The translations under genes were made by a program, and so were the position numbers. DNA of 64,000 nucleotides from Paenibacillus glycanilyticus. GTDB taxonomy: Bacteria; Bacillota; Bacilli; Paenibacillales; Paenibacillaceae. Below the pieces are notes generated by a model. The model was not told the origin of the DNA and made no database searches. It saw only the letters and a program-made list of their open reading frames with translations. This document shows, in pieces, positions 25,230 through 34,019 of the stretch. The DNA lies in the NCBI RefSeq assembly GCF_030161375.1, contig NZ_BSSQ01000008.1, positions 170,108 through 234,107 on the forward strand, in the 5' to 3' direction. Each line of letters begins with the position of its first letter. Position 1 is the first letter of the stretch.

Positions 25230-25862
25230 ATGGAACTGCAATTGGCACTGGACTTGGTTAATATCCCGGAGGCAAAAGAAGTCGTTAAAGAGGTTGCCCC
25301 TTATATCGATATTGTTGAGATTGGCACACCGGTTGTCATTAATGAAGGCCTTCGCGCCGTTAAGGAAATCAAAGACGAATTCCCTTCGCTCAAAGTGCTT
25401 GCCGATCTGAAAATCATGGACGCGGGCGGTTACGAGGTAATGAAAGCTTCCGAAGCCGGCGCTGACATTATTACCGTTCTTGGCGTATCGGATGACTCCA
25501 CGATTAAAGGCGCGGTTGACGAGGCACGCAAGCAAAACAAAAAGATCATGGTCGACATGATTAACGTGAAGGATATCGCGTCGCGAGCTGTAGAAATCGA
25601 CAATCTTGGCGTTGACTATATTTGCGTCCACTCCGGTTATGACCATCAAGCAGACGGCAAAAACTCGTTCGAGGACTTGGCTACGATTAAACGCGTTGTC
25701 AAACAGGCGAAAACCGCGATTGCCGGCGGCATTAAACTTCAAACGCTGCCTGAAGTCATCAGCGCTCAGCCGGATCTTGTTATCGTAGGCGGCGGCATTA
25801 CCGGCGCAGGGGACAAGCAAGCCGTTGCGGCTCAAATGCAGCAGCTCATCAAGCAAGGGTAA
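25230..25862 (+). CDS. hxlA: 3-hexulose-6-phosphate synthase
   Basis: Condenses formaldehyde with ribulose 5-phosphate, the first step of the ribulose-monophosphate pathway. A 210-residue TIM barrel of the orotidine-phosphate-decarboxylase superfamily: LQLALDLVNIPEA at the start, the metal-binding DLKIMDAGGYEV, and the C-terminal phosphate loop IVGGGITGAGDK. ATG 25230 follows AAAGGAGAG; the longer frame from 25182 is not supported by a site. hxlB follows after six bases. The pair gives formaldehyde detoxification, as in Bacillus subtilis. Confidence 0.95.
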   Translation: MELQLALDLVNIPEAKEVVKEVAPYIDIVEIGTPVVINEGLRAVKEIKDEFPSLKVLADLKIMDAGGYEVMKASEAGADIITVLGVSDDSTIKGAVDEARKQNKKIMVDMINVKDIASRAVEIDNLGVDYICVHSGYDHQADGKNSFEDLATIKRVVKQAKTAIAGGIKLQTLPEVISAQPDLVIVGGGITGAGDKQAVAAQMQQLIKQG

Positions 25863-25868
25863 CCGCGG

Positions 25869-26420
25869 ATGAGTACGCTACCGCAAGCGTCGTCGATTAT
25901 TCAGGAACTGGAACGGACGCTCCAAGGCATTCGGCCAGGCGAGATGGAAAAGCTTGCGAAGCAGATCATGCAAGCAGAGCAGATCTTTGTGGCCGGGGCG
26001 GGACGTTCCGGATTGATGATGAAGGCATTTGCCATGCGCTTGATGCATATGGGGCTCCGCGCTTACGTGGTTGGAGAGACCGTCACGCCCGGCATAACCG
26101 AAAGGGATTTATTGCTGATCGGCTCGGGCTCCGGCGAGACCAAAACGCTTGTAAGCATGGCTGCGAAAGCAAGTAGCATCGGTGCTGCGATAGGGGTTGT
26201 GACGATCGTTCCGGCGTCGACCTTAGGTACCGTTGCCTCGCTTACGGTAACGATTCCCGCTGTCACCAAAGACAATCCGGCCGGAGGTTCCAATCAGCCG
26301 ATGGGCACCTTGTTTGAGCAAAGCCTGCTGATTATGCTCGATACCATCGTCATGAACCTGATGGAGACGCTTCAGCTCGAAGGTACGGGCATGTACGGCA
26401 ATCATGCAAACTTGGAATAA
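25869..26420 (+). CDS. hxlB: 6-phospho-3-hexuloisomerase
   Basis: Isomerises 3-hexulose 6-phosphate to fructose 6-phosphate, completing the fixation step started by HxlA. The 183-residue product is a single SIS domain: FVAGAGRSGLMMKAFAMRL at the sugar-phosphate site, LLIGSGSGETKTLV, and the C-terminal GTLFEQSLLIMLDTIV. It starts six bases after the hxlA stop. It ends before a terminator shared with the convergent ROK gene. Confidence 0.94.
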   Translation: MSTLPQASSIIQELERTLQGIRPGEMEKLAKQIMQAEQIFVAGAGRSGLMMKAFAMRLMHMGLRAYVVGETVTPGITERDLLLIGSGSGETKTLVSMAAKASSIGAAIGVVTIVPASTLGTVASLTVTIPAVTKDNPAGGSNQPMGTLFEQSLLIMLDTIVMNLMETLQLEGTGMYGNHANLE

Positions 26421-26433
26421 GCGATAGCCTATA

Positions 26434-26489
26434 AAAACTCGGCATCCCGCTTCCGGTGTTCCTATACCGCAGGCGAGATGCCGAGTTTT
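26434..26489. terminator. Bidirectional terminator between hxlB and the ROK regulator
   Basis: AAAACTCGGCATC (26434-26446) pairs with GATGCCGAGTTTT (26477-26489), a 13-bp perfect stem with A-rich and T-rich ends. Confidence 0.9.
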
Positions 26490-26505
26490 GTTCGGTTATA
26501 GCCAA

Positions 26506-27696
26506 TCAAGCAATCGAAGTTGCTTTGAATATTTTCTGAAGCATGAGGGTTGCCGCTCCGTAAAGCGCGCCGTCGTCCTGATAGGAAGACGGGCAGATCC
26601 GTTCGGACGAGAATGGCACCGGAAATGGGAATCGGACAAGCTCGGCGGTAAGCATGCTCATAAACGATGGCGAGTCCTTCATCCATCCTTCAATGACAAT
26701 CGTCTCCGGGCTGATAAAGTTGACCGCGGACGCAATCATAATCGTTGTTACCTGAAGCACCTTGTCGAAGACGGGTTGAAGCCAATCTTCGCCTTCGTTA
26801 TAACGCCGCAGCAATTCCTCGAACGTTCCCGGCACCGCAACCTCCTTGGTCAAAGCAAGCTGCTGGCAGCGCTTTAGGATATACGGACTCGTAATAACCG
26901 TCTCGATGCAACCTCTTCTGCCGCATGCGCATACTTCCCCGTCCGGGTCCACCGGAATATGGCCAATCTCCCCGGATGCGCCAAGATAACCGGAATAGAT
27001 CGTTTTGTTCAGGATAAGACCGGAGCCAATCCCTTCATTAATCGTAAAATAGAGCAGATGACTCTTGTCCTCGCCAATCCCCTTGTATTGCTCGGCAAAA
27101 GCCGCGGCGTTCGAATCGTTCACAATCTGGATGGGAATATCCGGGTAAAGGGAAGACAGACGGTCTCTCAGAGCCAGATTAGTTAACTTCAAATAGCTGG
27201 AATAAAGAATCGTCTCGCCTTTCTCGTCAATGATGCCGGGCGCCGCAATGCCAATCCCCTTCATGCTGCCGCAATCCTTCACGTTTGGATCATCCAAGCA
27301 GCTAACCAAGGCTTTCTCAATCTGCTCCATCATCGCCTCATTGCCGGAGACCATCCCGGTCTTGAACTCCGCGATTTTCTCCCCATGCAAATTAAAGACG
27401 GCGCAGATAAGCGAGCTATTGCTAAGGAATATCCCCACGACGTAACCGCCTCGCGCTTTAATCTGAAGCGCCGTTGCGCGTCGGCCCGCGCCTACCATCG
27501 GACGCTCGCCTACCTCTTCGACCATATCCGAAGCGATCAGCTCTTCAACTAGGGCCGATACGGTTGTTGCGCTTAGCCTTGTAATGGAAGAAATCTCGGC
27601 CCGGGATAATTTGTCTCCGCGGTGCAGCAGGTTAAGAATGGTCGCGGTATTAATCTCTTTCATTAATTGTAGATTACCTTTTTTAATGGACGGCAT
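26506..27696 (-). CDS. ROK family transcriptional repressor (NagC/XylR-like)
   Basis: A 396-residue regulator. A winged-helix domain covers residues 15-65 (ILNLLHRGDKLSRAEISSIT, then RLSATTVSALVEELIASDMV). The ROK sugar-binding domain follows, with GIGIAAPGIIDEKG, NDSNAAAFAEQY, ASGEIGHIPVDPDG and the zinc motif CACGRRGCIE. It is the last gene of the module binding protein, permeases, nagZ, regulator. Gene order and family suggest that it senses N-acetylglucosamine-like sugars. The start follows GAAGGGATAACT. Confidence 0.9.
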   Translation of the reverse strand: MPSIKKGNLQLMKEINTATILNLLHRGDKLSRAEISSITRLSATTVSALVEELIASDMVEEVGERPMVGAGRRATALQIKARGGYVVGIFLSNSSLICAVFNLHGEKIAEFKTGMVSGNEAMMEQIEKALVSCLDDPNVKDCGSMKGIGIAAPGIIDEKGETILYSSYLKLTNLALRDRLSSLYPDIPIQIVNDSNAAAFAEQYKGIGEDKSHLLYFTINEGIGSGLILNKTIYSGYLGASGEIGHIPVDPDGEVCACGRRGCIETVITSPYILKRCQQLALTKEVAVPGTFEELLRRYNEGEDWLQPVFDKVLQVTTIMIASAVNFISPETIVIEGWMKDSPSFMSMLTAELVRFPFPVPFSSERICPSSYQDDGALYGAATLMLQKIFKATSIA

Positions 27697-27708
27697 AGTT
27701 ATCCCTTC

Positions 27709-29271
27709 TTACTTCCTGGTTACGGCTGCTTCTGCAAATGCCAATAATGAGTAATGAGAGGTGGAACAAAGCAATACTTTACCGGACGTTGGCGGAAGAT
27801 ATTCCGCATCGTAAGGGTTCCTTAGAACAAGATGAAGCAGCGGCTTAACGGCCGCAAGCTGCTCGGCCAAACGAAGTTGCCCGTGGAATAGATGGGCATT
27901 GATCGTACCCTGTAGGATACAGTCGTATGAGTCACATTGTACCAATATTTGCCCGATTTCACTAGACTCCGGGTCAATCGAGCATGGCAAGGTATCCACC
28001 GTAATCCCGTAACTCTGCAGGAGAGGCGCAAGGGATATTCCGGAGCTCGCGGATGTATCCGCAACCGTCAGCCGAACTTGTTCGGGAAGCAGAAGCAAGT
28101 AACGCCGGGAAGGATCGAGCGGAAGCAACTGCTGCGGATCCGCTAGCACATGAACCGTCCGGCGGGCAAGCCGTTTCGCTTCTTCCTTCCATTTTTCCTT
28201 CGGGAAAGGTACCGCATCGGAACGGTAGACACTAAATTTGCACCTAAGTTGCCTAATCCGCTCGTAGGATTCGTCTATCTGCTCCATGCGGATTCGGCCA
28301 TCCTGCACCGCCGCAACTATACCGGCAACTACCCGGTCCTGGAAATCCGCGGTATGGCACATTAATACCATGTCGTTGCCGGCCTGAACGGCAAGAACGC
28401 CAATCTCTTCCGGCTCATAATGATCCCGGATGGCCTTCATCTCCACGTCGTCTGTGCAAATAACGCCATTAAATTGCATTTCCTCCCGCAGAAGTTTCGT
28501 CACAAACCAAGGATTAAGAGACGCGGGCAACCCGCCTGCTTCCTCGATATTCGGAAACACGAGATGGGCGGTCATAATCGCGTCCACCCCTGCTTCTATC
28601 GCCGCCGCAAACGGAACAAGCGGCCCTTGCCGCAGCTCCTCCGCAGTTAGCGTACATTCGGGTAGCATATAATGGGAATCCCCGCTTACTTGTCCATGGC
28701 CGGGAAAATGTTTGGCGGTTGCCGCAGCTCCCGCTTCATGAAGCCCGCGAATATAAGCCTGGCCAAAAGCCGCCGTTTTCTCCGCATCCGAACCAAAAGA
28801 GCGGATTCCAATCACGGGATTATCGATATTCGTATTGACGTCAAGAACCGGTCCCCAGTTCATCGGAATGCCAAGTTCATAAAGCTGGCTCCCGATCAGC
28901 TTGCCAAGCAAGAAGGCCGCTTCCGGATCATCGCCGACGCCTACCGCTCCATTGCCCGGGATAAACGGGTAAAAGCTCTTGAAGTTGGACAAGCTGCCCG
29001 CTTCTTCATCAATGGAAAGATAATAAGGGACCGGGAGCTGTTCGCCTGCGGCCAGCGCTTCTACTTCTTCCACGAGTTGCCGCAATTGCCGCTCCGACTG
29101 TATATTGTGGGGAAATAGGCCGATACCGCCGTAGGGGTAACGGGACAAGCGTTCCCGGAACGGCTGCCCCGCTTCTAATGAAGGAACGCCGATCACGCAC
29201 ATTGCCGCTATTTTCTCTTCGAGCCGCACAGCCGATTCCTCCTTTATGTTCGGTTCAACAGAAGTACGCAT
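27709..29271 (-). CDS. nagZ: GH3 beta-N-acetylhexosaminidase (NagZ-type)
   Basis: A 520-residue GH3 enzyme with the N-acetylhexosaminidase signature KHFPGHG followed by the GDSHYMLP loop, whose His and Asp serve as acid/base in this subfamily. The nucleophile Asp is in ICTDDVEMKAI. Residues 15-350 form the TIM barrel and the rest a smaller C-terminal domain. No signal peptide is seen, so it acts inside the cell on imported N-acetylglucosaminyl oligosaccharides such as cell-wall or chitin fragments. The start ATG 29271 follows AAAGGGAGAAATCG. It lies 18 bases after the permease gene and 12 before the regulator. Confidence 0.9.
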   Translation of the reverse strand: MRTSVEPNIKEESAVRLEEKIAAMCVIGVPSLEAGQPFRERLSRYPYGGIGLFPHNIQSERQLRQLVEEVEALAAGEQLPVPYYLSIDEEAGSLSNFKSFYPFIPGNGAVGVGDDPEAAFLLGKLIGSQLYELGIPMNWGPVLDVNTNIDNPVIGIRSFGSDAEKTAAFGQAYIRGLHEAGAAATAKHFPGHGQVSGDSHYMLPECTLTAEELRQGPLVPFAAAIEAGVDAIMTAHLVFPNIEEAGGLPASLNPWFVTKLLREEMQFNGVICTDDVEMKAIRDHYEPEEIGVLAVQAGNDMVLMCHTADFQDRVVAGIVAAVQDGRIRMEQIDESYERIRQLRCKFSVYRSDAVPFPKEKWKEEAKRLARRTVHVLADPQQLLPLDPSRRYLLLLPEQVRLTVADTSASSGISLAPLLQSYGITVDTLPCSIDPESSEIGQILVQCDSYDCILQGTINAHLFHGQLRLAEQLAAVKPLLHLVLRNPYDAEYLPPTSGKVLLCSTSHYSLLAFAEAAVTRK

Positions 29272-29289
29272 CGATTTCTCCCTTTCTCT

Positions 29290-30117
29290 CTAGGACTTCA
29301 CCGCGCCGCTGGTCATTCCGGCGATAATATATTTCTGAAACAAGATAAAGATCACCACAACCGGCAATGTCGCCACGCAGGCAGCGGCCATCAGATGCAC
29401 CCAATCTATGGCGTTAAACCCTTTATACAAAGAAAGACCAATTGGCAGGGTCCTCATTTTTTCCGAGTTTGTCAGAATAAGCGGATTGATAAAGTTGTTC
29501 CACGAGCTTAGGAACTGCACGATAATCATCACCCCTAGCGCGGGTTTCGCGAGAGGAAATATAATGCGCCAGAATACGCCAAACTCGGTGGAGCCGTCAA
29601 TCTTGGCAGCTTGAATGAGCTCTGTCGGAATGGTGGAAATATATTGCCGCATAAGGAAGATCCCCATCGGCGTCACCAGACTAGGTACAATCAAGGCCGC
29701 GTACGTATCGATCCAGCCGAGCTCCCGCATCAAGAGGAAGATTGGAATCAGCGTCACTTGAAAAGGAATCATCATCGTTGCGAGAATGGCAAGGAACAGT
29801 ACATTTTTCCCCGTGAAATCCATCTTCGCAAACGCATAGCCGACCATCGACCCAAACAGGACATTCCCCGCCACTACAAGCACGGCAACAAGCGTACTAT
29901 TGAAGAAATACGTTCCGAACGGTCCGCTGCTAAGCACATCCACGTAATTCTGAAGCGTTATCTTGTGCGGAATAATATCGCCCAGCGTCTTAATAAGCAT
30001 GCCGTCGCCTTTCAGCGACATGCTGATCATATAGAGATAAGGGAAAAACATCAGCGCAAGCGGGAAGAGCAGGAGAACAAATATAACCGCAGAACGGACA
30101 TTATTTCTCAAAGCCAT
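29290..30117 (-). CDS. Carbohydrate ABC importer permease (MalG type)
   Basis: A 275-residue permease with six membrane helices and the ABC-docking loop EAA-like motif (ELIQAAKIDGSTEFGVFWRI). It ends in AGMTSGAVKS, the usual C-terminus of this class. Its ATG overlaps the stop of the other permease gene (TAATG), so translation is coupled. No ATPase gene lies nearby; systems of this type use a shared ATPase such as MsmX. Confidence 0.93.
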   Translation of the reverse strand: MALRNNVRSAVIFVLLLFPLALMFFPYLYMISMSLKGDGMLIKTLGDIIPHKITLQNYVDVLSSGPFGTYFFNSTLVAVLVVAGNVLFGSMVGYAFAKMDFTGKNVLFLAILATMMIPFQVTLIPIFLLMRELGWIDTYAALIVPSLVTPMGIFLMRQYISTIPTELIQAAKIDGSTEFGVFWRIIFPLAKPALGVMIIVQFLSSWNNFINPLILTNSEKMRTLPIGLSLYKGFNAIDWVHLMAAACVATLPVVVIFILFQKYIIAGMTSGAVKS

Positions 30118-31007
30118 TATTCGCCTACCCCCTTATTGATGCGCAGCAACCCCATTTGAATGACGGTGACGATCAGAATAAAGACCATTAACAAATACGC
30201 AACAGCCGAACCTTTGCCTAACTGCAGATTGGAGAACGAGATGTTGTACATGTAGAGCACGATCGTTTTGGTGGAATTCAGCGGGCCGCCTTTGGTCATA
30301 ACGAAAACCTCCGAGAACACCTGCAAGGAATTGATCGTATTCATGACGATAACAAGAATGCTCATCTGCCTTAAGTGCGGAAGAGTGACCATGCGGAATT
30401 GCGTCCAGAGTCCTGCTCCGTCCGTTGTCGCCGCTTCGTACAGTTCCTTCGGAATCGACTGCAAAGCCGCTACGTACATCAGCATATAAAAGCCAACCGC
30501 CGTCCACACCGACATCGCCATAATAGAAGGCAGCGCCGTCCGGACATCCAGCAGCCAGGAAACTTTCGGCAAATGAAGCAGATCCAAAATCGCGTTCAGA
30601 ATGCCCGACGGGGCATACAGCAGCATAAACATCATGGAGACAACAACGATCGACGTGATGGTTGGCATAAAAAATCCGACCCTAAACAAAACTTTTCCCG
30701 GAATGCGGCTGTTCACCGCAACGGCGAGAATCATCGCAAGAACGGTTGTAATCGGAACGGTCACAATGACGAAATACAAGGTGTTCCAAAGCGATTTCAG
30801 AAAGTCCTTATCCTTCAGGACATGAATGTAATTATCAAGCCCTCGCCAAACCGGATTCATGTCGAGCATCCCCGTATCCGTAAAGCTTAAGTAGAACGAG
30901 AACAGAATCGGAAACAAACCAAAGACGAGGAAAGACAATAACCATGGCGAGAGAAAAAAATACGCGGTCGCATTGCGCCTAAGCTTAATCCGGCTGGCCG
31001 TCTTCAT
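30117..31007 (-). CDS. Carbohydrate ABC importer permease (MalF type)
   Basis: A 296-residue permease with six membrane helices (first at AYFFLSPWLLSFLVFGLFPI) and the docking loop ELYEAATTDGAGLWTQFRMV, whose EAA-G pattern contacts the ATPase. ATG or GTG at 31007 follows GGAGGAATACGT. It lies between the binding-protein gene (71 bases upstream) and its partner permease (1-base overlap). Confidence 0.93.
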   Translation of the reverse strand: MKTASRIKLRRNATAYFFLSPWLLSFLVFGLFPILFSFYLSFTDTGMLDMNPVWRGLDNYIHVLKDKDFLKSLWNTLYFVIVTVPITTVLAMILAVAVNSRIPGKVLFRVGFFMPTITSIVVVSMMFMLLYAPSGILNAILDLLHLPKVSWLLDVRTALPSIMAMSVWTAVGFYMLMYVAALQSIPKELYEAATTDGAGLWTQFRMVTLPHLRQMSILVIVMNTINSLQVFSEVFVMTKGGPLNSTKTIVLYMYNISFSNLQLGKGSAVAYLLMVFILIVTVIQMGLLRINKGVGE

Positions 31008-31077
31008 ACGTATTCCTCCATTAGAATCAGGCGGAGGAGGAGTAGGCTATGCCCTCTCTCCGCCTGACAAATTCATG

Positions 31078-32346
31078 TTATGGCTTGAGCAGGCTGTTCA
31101 CTTTATCGGAGGCTTCCTTCATCGCATCGGCCGGCGCGGTTTTGTTCAGCACGACCTGTTCGACGGCCATCGTTACCGCTTCCGAAATTTGCTGCCATTC
31201 TTTAAGACTTGGCGGGTTCTTCGCGTTCGCAAGCTGCTTGGCAAATACGGTCAGCTCCGGCTTGTCGGCGAAGAACGGATCGCTCTCCATGCCCGGATAC
31301 GGAGGGAATACGGACTTCGCAATTTCCGTAATTTTCATCGCGTTGGCTTTGGAAGTCATGAATTGCACCAGCTGATAAGCCTCATCGGGATATTTGGACT
31401 TGGCGGAGATGCTCAAGATCTCGCCGCCGCCAAAGGTAGCCGTGGAGCCGCTTGCGCTTGCCGGAATTTCGGCTACTCCCCATTTCAGATCAGGAGCATT
31501 CTGCGGAAGGCTTCGAAGATTCCAAGCTCCCGAGATAAACATCCCGACGTTGCCCGCAGCGAACTCTTGCCCAATAACCGCGTCCTGCGCAACGAGGGAT
31601 GATTTGGACAGTTCATTGTAATACTCCATCGCGCTAACGGCAGCCGGATCGTTAAGGGCGCTTGCTGTATGGTCCCCGTTCAGGAAATCACCGCCGTTGC
31701 TCCATAAGAAGATCGAGAACTCCGTCCAAGGCGTCTCCGCTTCGCCCGCCGCAATGCCAAAGCCTTTCGCCTTCGTCTTCGATGTAATCGTCTCGGCGGC
31801 GCTCTTCATCTCATCCCACGTTTTTGGAGGGTTGTTTGGATCAAGCCCCGCTTGCTCGAACAGCTCCTTGTTGTAGAATAAGGAACGGGTGCCCAGCAGC
31901 CATGGAACTCCGTAATACTTGGAGTCGTACGATACGCTGTCCCAGCCTATGTACTGGTCTTTCACGTCCGCGATCCGGTCCGTTACGTCAAGCAATGCGC
32001 CTTGCGTGGCAAATTGCGTAACCCATGTGTTGCCAAGCTCCACGACATCCGGCGCCTCGTTGGCGCCAAAAGCCGTTGTGATTTTGTCCAGGCCATTGTC
32101 CCAGGCAAGCTGTTGAACGTCGACTTTGATTCCGGGATGCGAATCCTCGAATTCCTTGATGATTGGCGCGATATTAATATCCGAGCTGTCATCCATCGTC
32201 CCCATGAACTGCCAGAACTTAATCGTTTTCGCCTGAACGGGCTTTTCCCCCGTGTTGCTTGAACCCGCCTCATTGTTGCTGTTGCCGCAAGCTGCCGTTA
32301 CAAGCAGCAGAGCGCTGGCCGTAAGAGCAAATAAAGATTTCCTCAT
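31078..32346 (-). CDS. Sugar-binding lipoprotein of an ABC importer
   Basis: A 422-residue lipoprotein. The lipobox is LVTAACGN with C20 as the modified residue. The mature protein is a family 1 (MalE/UgpB-like) solute-binding protein with KTIKFWQFMG, DVVELGNTWVTQFA, GVPWLLGTRSLFYNKELFE and a C-terminal bundle. ATG 32346 follows AAGGGGGTTATGAGAA. Companions NagZ and a NagC-like repressor suggest N-acetylglucosamine-containing oligosaccharides as ligand, which is an inference. Confidence 0.92.
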   Translation of the reverse strand: MRKSLFALTASALLLVTAACGNSNNEAGSSNTGEKPVQAKTIKFWQFMGTMDDSSDINIAPIIKEFEDSHPGIKVDVQQLAWDNGLDKITTAFGANEAPDVVELGNTWVTQFATQGALLDVTDRIADVKDQYIGWDSVSYDSKYYGVPWLLGTRSLFYNKELFEQAGLDPNNPPKTWDEMKSAAETITSKTKAKGFGIAAGEAETPWTEFSIFLWSNGGDFLNGDHTASALNDPAAVSAMEYYNELSKSSLVAQDAVIGQEFAAGNVGMFISGAWNLRSLPQNAPDLKWGVAEIPASASGSTATFGGGEILSISAKSKYPDEAYQLVQFMTSKANAMKITEIAKSVFPPYPGMESDPFFADKPELTVFAKQLANAKNPPSLKEWQQISEAVTMAVEQVVLNKTAPADAMKEASDKVNSLLKP

Positions 32347-32813
32347 TTCTCATAACCCCCTTATAGGAATAAAAGATCATGACCTGTCTTGCGTTGCTTT
32401 GCCGGACAATCGGGATATTCGGTTTGCTAGGCTGTAGGCTGTAGGCTGGCCTCACCTCCTGTAAGAATAAACCTCGAGATGAATGCATGAGAGTTGCGAA
32501 TCATGTTGGAAGAGTGTTGCTGATGCGGCAGATTGGATGCTGCTGTTTGCCGTGCATAGGAAGGTTGTGTGGTTGCATAGATGAAAATAGAGGTGTGTAG
32601 GATCATGATGTGTAGGTCGAATAATTAATTTGTCCACTGGATTTATTTATATTGTATGGACTTCCCCAACTTCTGTCAACGGGGTATGTGAAGAAACTTC
32701 TCATAGCTTGTTTGCCCCAAAACTATACTTTTTGATGGAAACGCTTTAATTTGTCTGTGAGCATCCATGCTATACTTTGCTCAAACCAACATGTAATGGA
32801 GGGTATCGCCAAT
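32347..32813. other. Divergent regulatory region between the NagZ module and the GH8 gene
   Basis: 467 bases without a supported gene. A short tandem duplication CTGTAGG (about 32429-32445) lies near the binding-protein side. A cre-like or LacI-type site TGGAAACGCTTTAA is at 32736-32749. Small open frames are present but have no binding sites or recognisable products. Confidence 0.6.
32736..32749. promoter_or_regulatory. cre-like site before the GH8 gene
   Basis: TGGAAACGCTTTAA resembles the CcpA site consensus and shares the 11-bp core TGGAAACGCTT with the site at 36728-36740, which lies before the GH116 gene. It is about 65 bases upstream of the GH8 start. It could be a CcpA site or the operator of an unlinked LacI-type regulator. 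Confidence 0.55.
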
Positions 32814-33959
32814 ATGACATCAACGGCTTCCGGCTCTTTTTATACAGGTAACTATCGCAATCTATTTAAGGAACTCGGTTATTCCGAGGAAGATATACAA
32901 AAAAAGCTCGAAGCGGCATGGTCGGAGCTGCTGGACGGGGAGAACCGAATCTATTATCCGTTAGGAGACGACAAAGGGTATTTCCTGGATACCGGAAATG
33001 CCGACGCTCGGTCGGAAGGCATGTCCTACGGCATGATGATGGCCGTTCAAATGAACGATAAGGAGATCTTTGACCGGCTGTGGAATTTCTCGGTTACTTA
33101 CATGCAGCATACCGAAGGACGGTACAAAGATTATTTTGCTTGGCATTGCAATCCGGACGGAACACGGTTATCGCAGGGACCTGCCCCGGACGGGGAGGAG
33201 TTTTTTGCGATGGCATTATTGTTCGCTTCGCATAGATGGGGAGACGGTCCCGCGCCTTACAATTATTCGGAGCAGGCAAAGCGAATATTGCGGGCATGCT
33301 TGCACCAAGGCGAAGACGGAAACGGCGGCAGTCCGATGTGGGAACGGGCGAACAAGATGATCAAGTTCGTGCCGGAATCGTTATTTAGCGATCCGTCCTA
33401 CCACCTCCCTCACTTCTACGAGCTCTTTGCTATATGGGCAGATGAAGAAGATAGACCGTTCTGGAAAGAGGCGGCGGACGCTAGTCGGGCTTACCTGCAT
33501 TTGGCCTGCCATCCGGAGACCGGATTGTCGCCGGAATACGCCAACTACGACGGAACGCCGGCAGAGGTGCAAAGACATGGCGACTTCCGGCATTTCTACA
33601 GCGATGCTTACCGGACAGCCGCTAATATCGGGCTTGATTGGGCTTGGTTCCGGCTAGATTCGTGGCAGGTGGAGCAGTCGAACCGCATTCAGCGGTTTTT
33701 CCGGCCAATCGAAGTAGCGGATTACCGCCGCTACACCATTGACGGCAAGCCATTCGAGGAACCGGCGCTTCATCCGGTCGGACTTCTCGCTACAAACGCG
33801 ATGGCTTCTCTTGCGGCAGACGGTCCGGACGCCGCGTATTTCGTGAAGCTGTTCTGGGATACCCCGCTTCGGACCGGAGAACGCCGTTATTATGATAACT
33901 GCCTCTATTTGTTCAGCTTGCTTGCCTTGAGCGGCAATTACCGGATTTACAAGGATTAG
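32814..33959 (+). CDS. GH8 reducing-end xylose-releasing exo-oligoxylanase (Rex-type)
   Basis: A 381-residue GH8 enzyme without signal peptide, so intracellular. E68 in NADARSEGMSYGMMMAVQ matches the general acid of Bacillus halodurans Rex, and D264 in HFYSDAYRTAANIG matches its base. DGEEFFAMALLFASHRWG and ALHPVGLLATNAMAS fit as well. The length is close to Rex (388). Rex removes xylose from the reducing end of imported xylo-oligosaccharides. ATG 32814 follows GGAGGG; the longer frame to 32751 has no site. Confidence 0.9.
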   Translation: MTSTASGSFYTGNYRNLFKELGYSEEDIQKKLEAAWSELLDGENRIYYPLGDDKGYFLDTGNADARSEGMSYGMMMAVQMNDKEIFDRLWNFSVTYMQHTEGRYKDYFAWHCNPDGTRLSQGPAPDGEEFFAMALLFASHRWGDGPAPYNYSEQAKRILRACLHQGEDGNGGSPMWERANKMIKFVPESLFSDPSYHLPHFYELFAIWADEEDRPFWKEAADASRAYLHLACHPETGLSPEYANYDGTPAEVQRHGDFRHFYSDAYRTAANIGLDWAWFRLDSWQVEQSNRIQRFFRPIEVADYRRYTIDGKPFEEPALHPVGLLATNAMASLAADGPDAAYFVKLFWDTPLRTGERRYYDNCLYLFSLLALSGNYRIYKD

Positions 33960-33970
33960 CCCTATAAGAA

Positions 33971-34012
33971 AAAGCCCTGGTTGATCAATGTTGCTTGATC
34001 AATCAGGGCTTT
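33971..34012. terminator. Bidirectional terminator between GH8 and GH116 genes
   Basis: AAAGCCCTG and TTGATCAA at the left pair with TTGATCAA and CAGGGCTTT at the right, with A-rich and T-rich flanks. Confidence 0.9.
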
Positions 34013-34019
34013 CTGTTGA

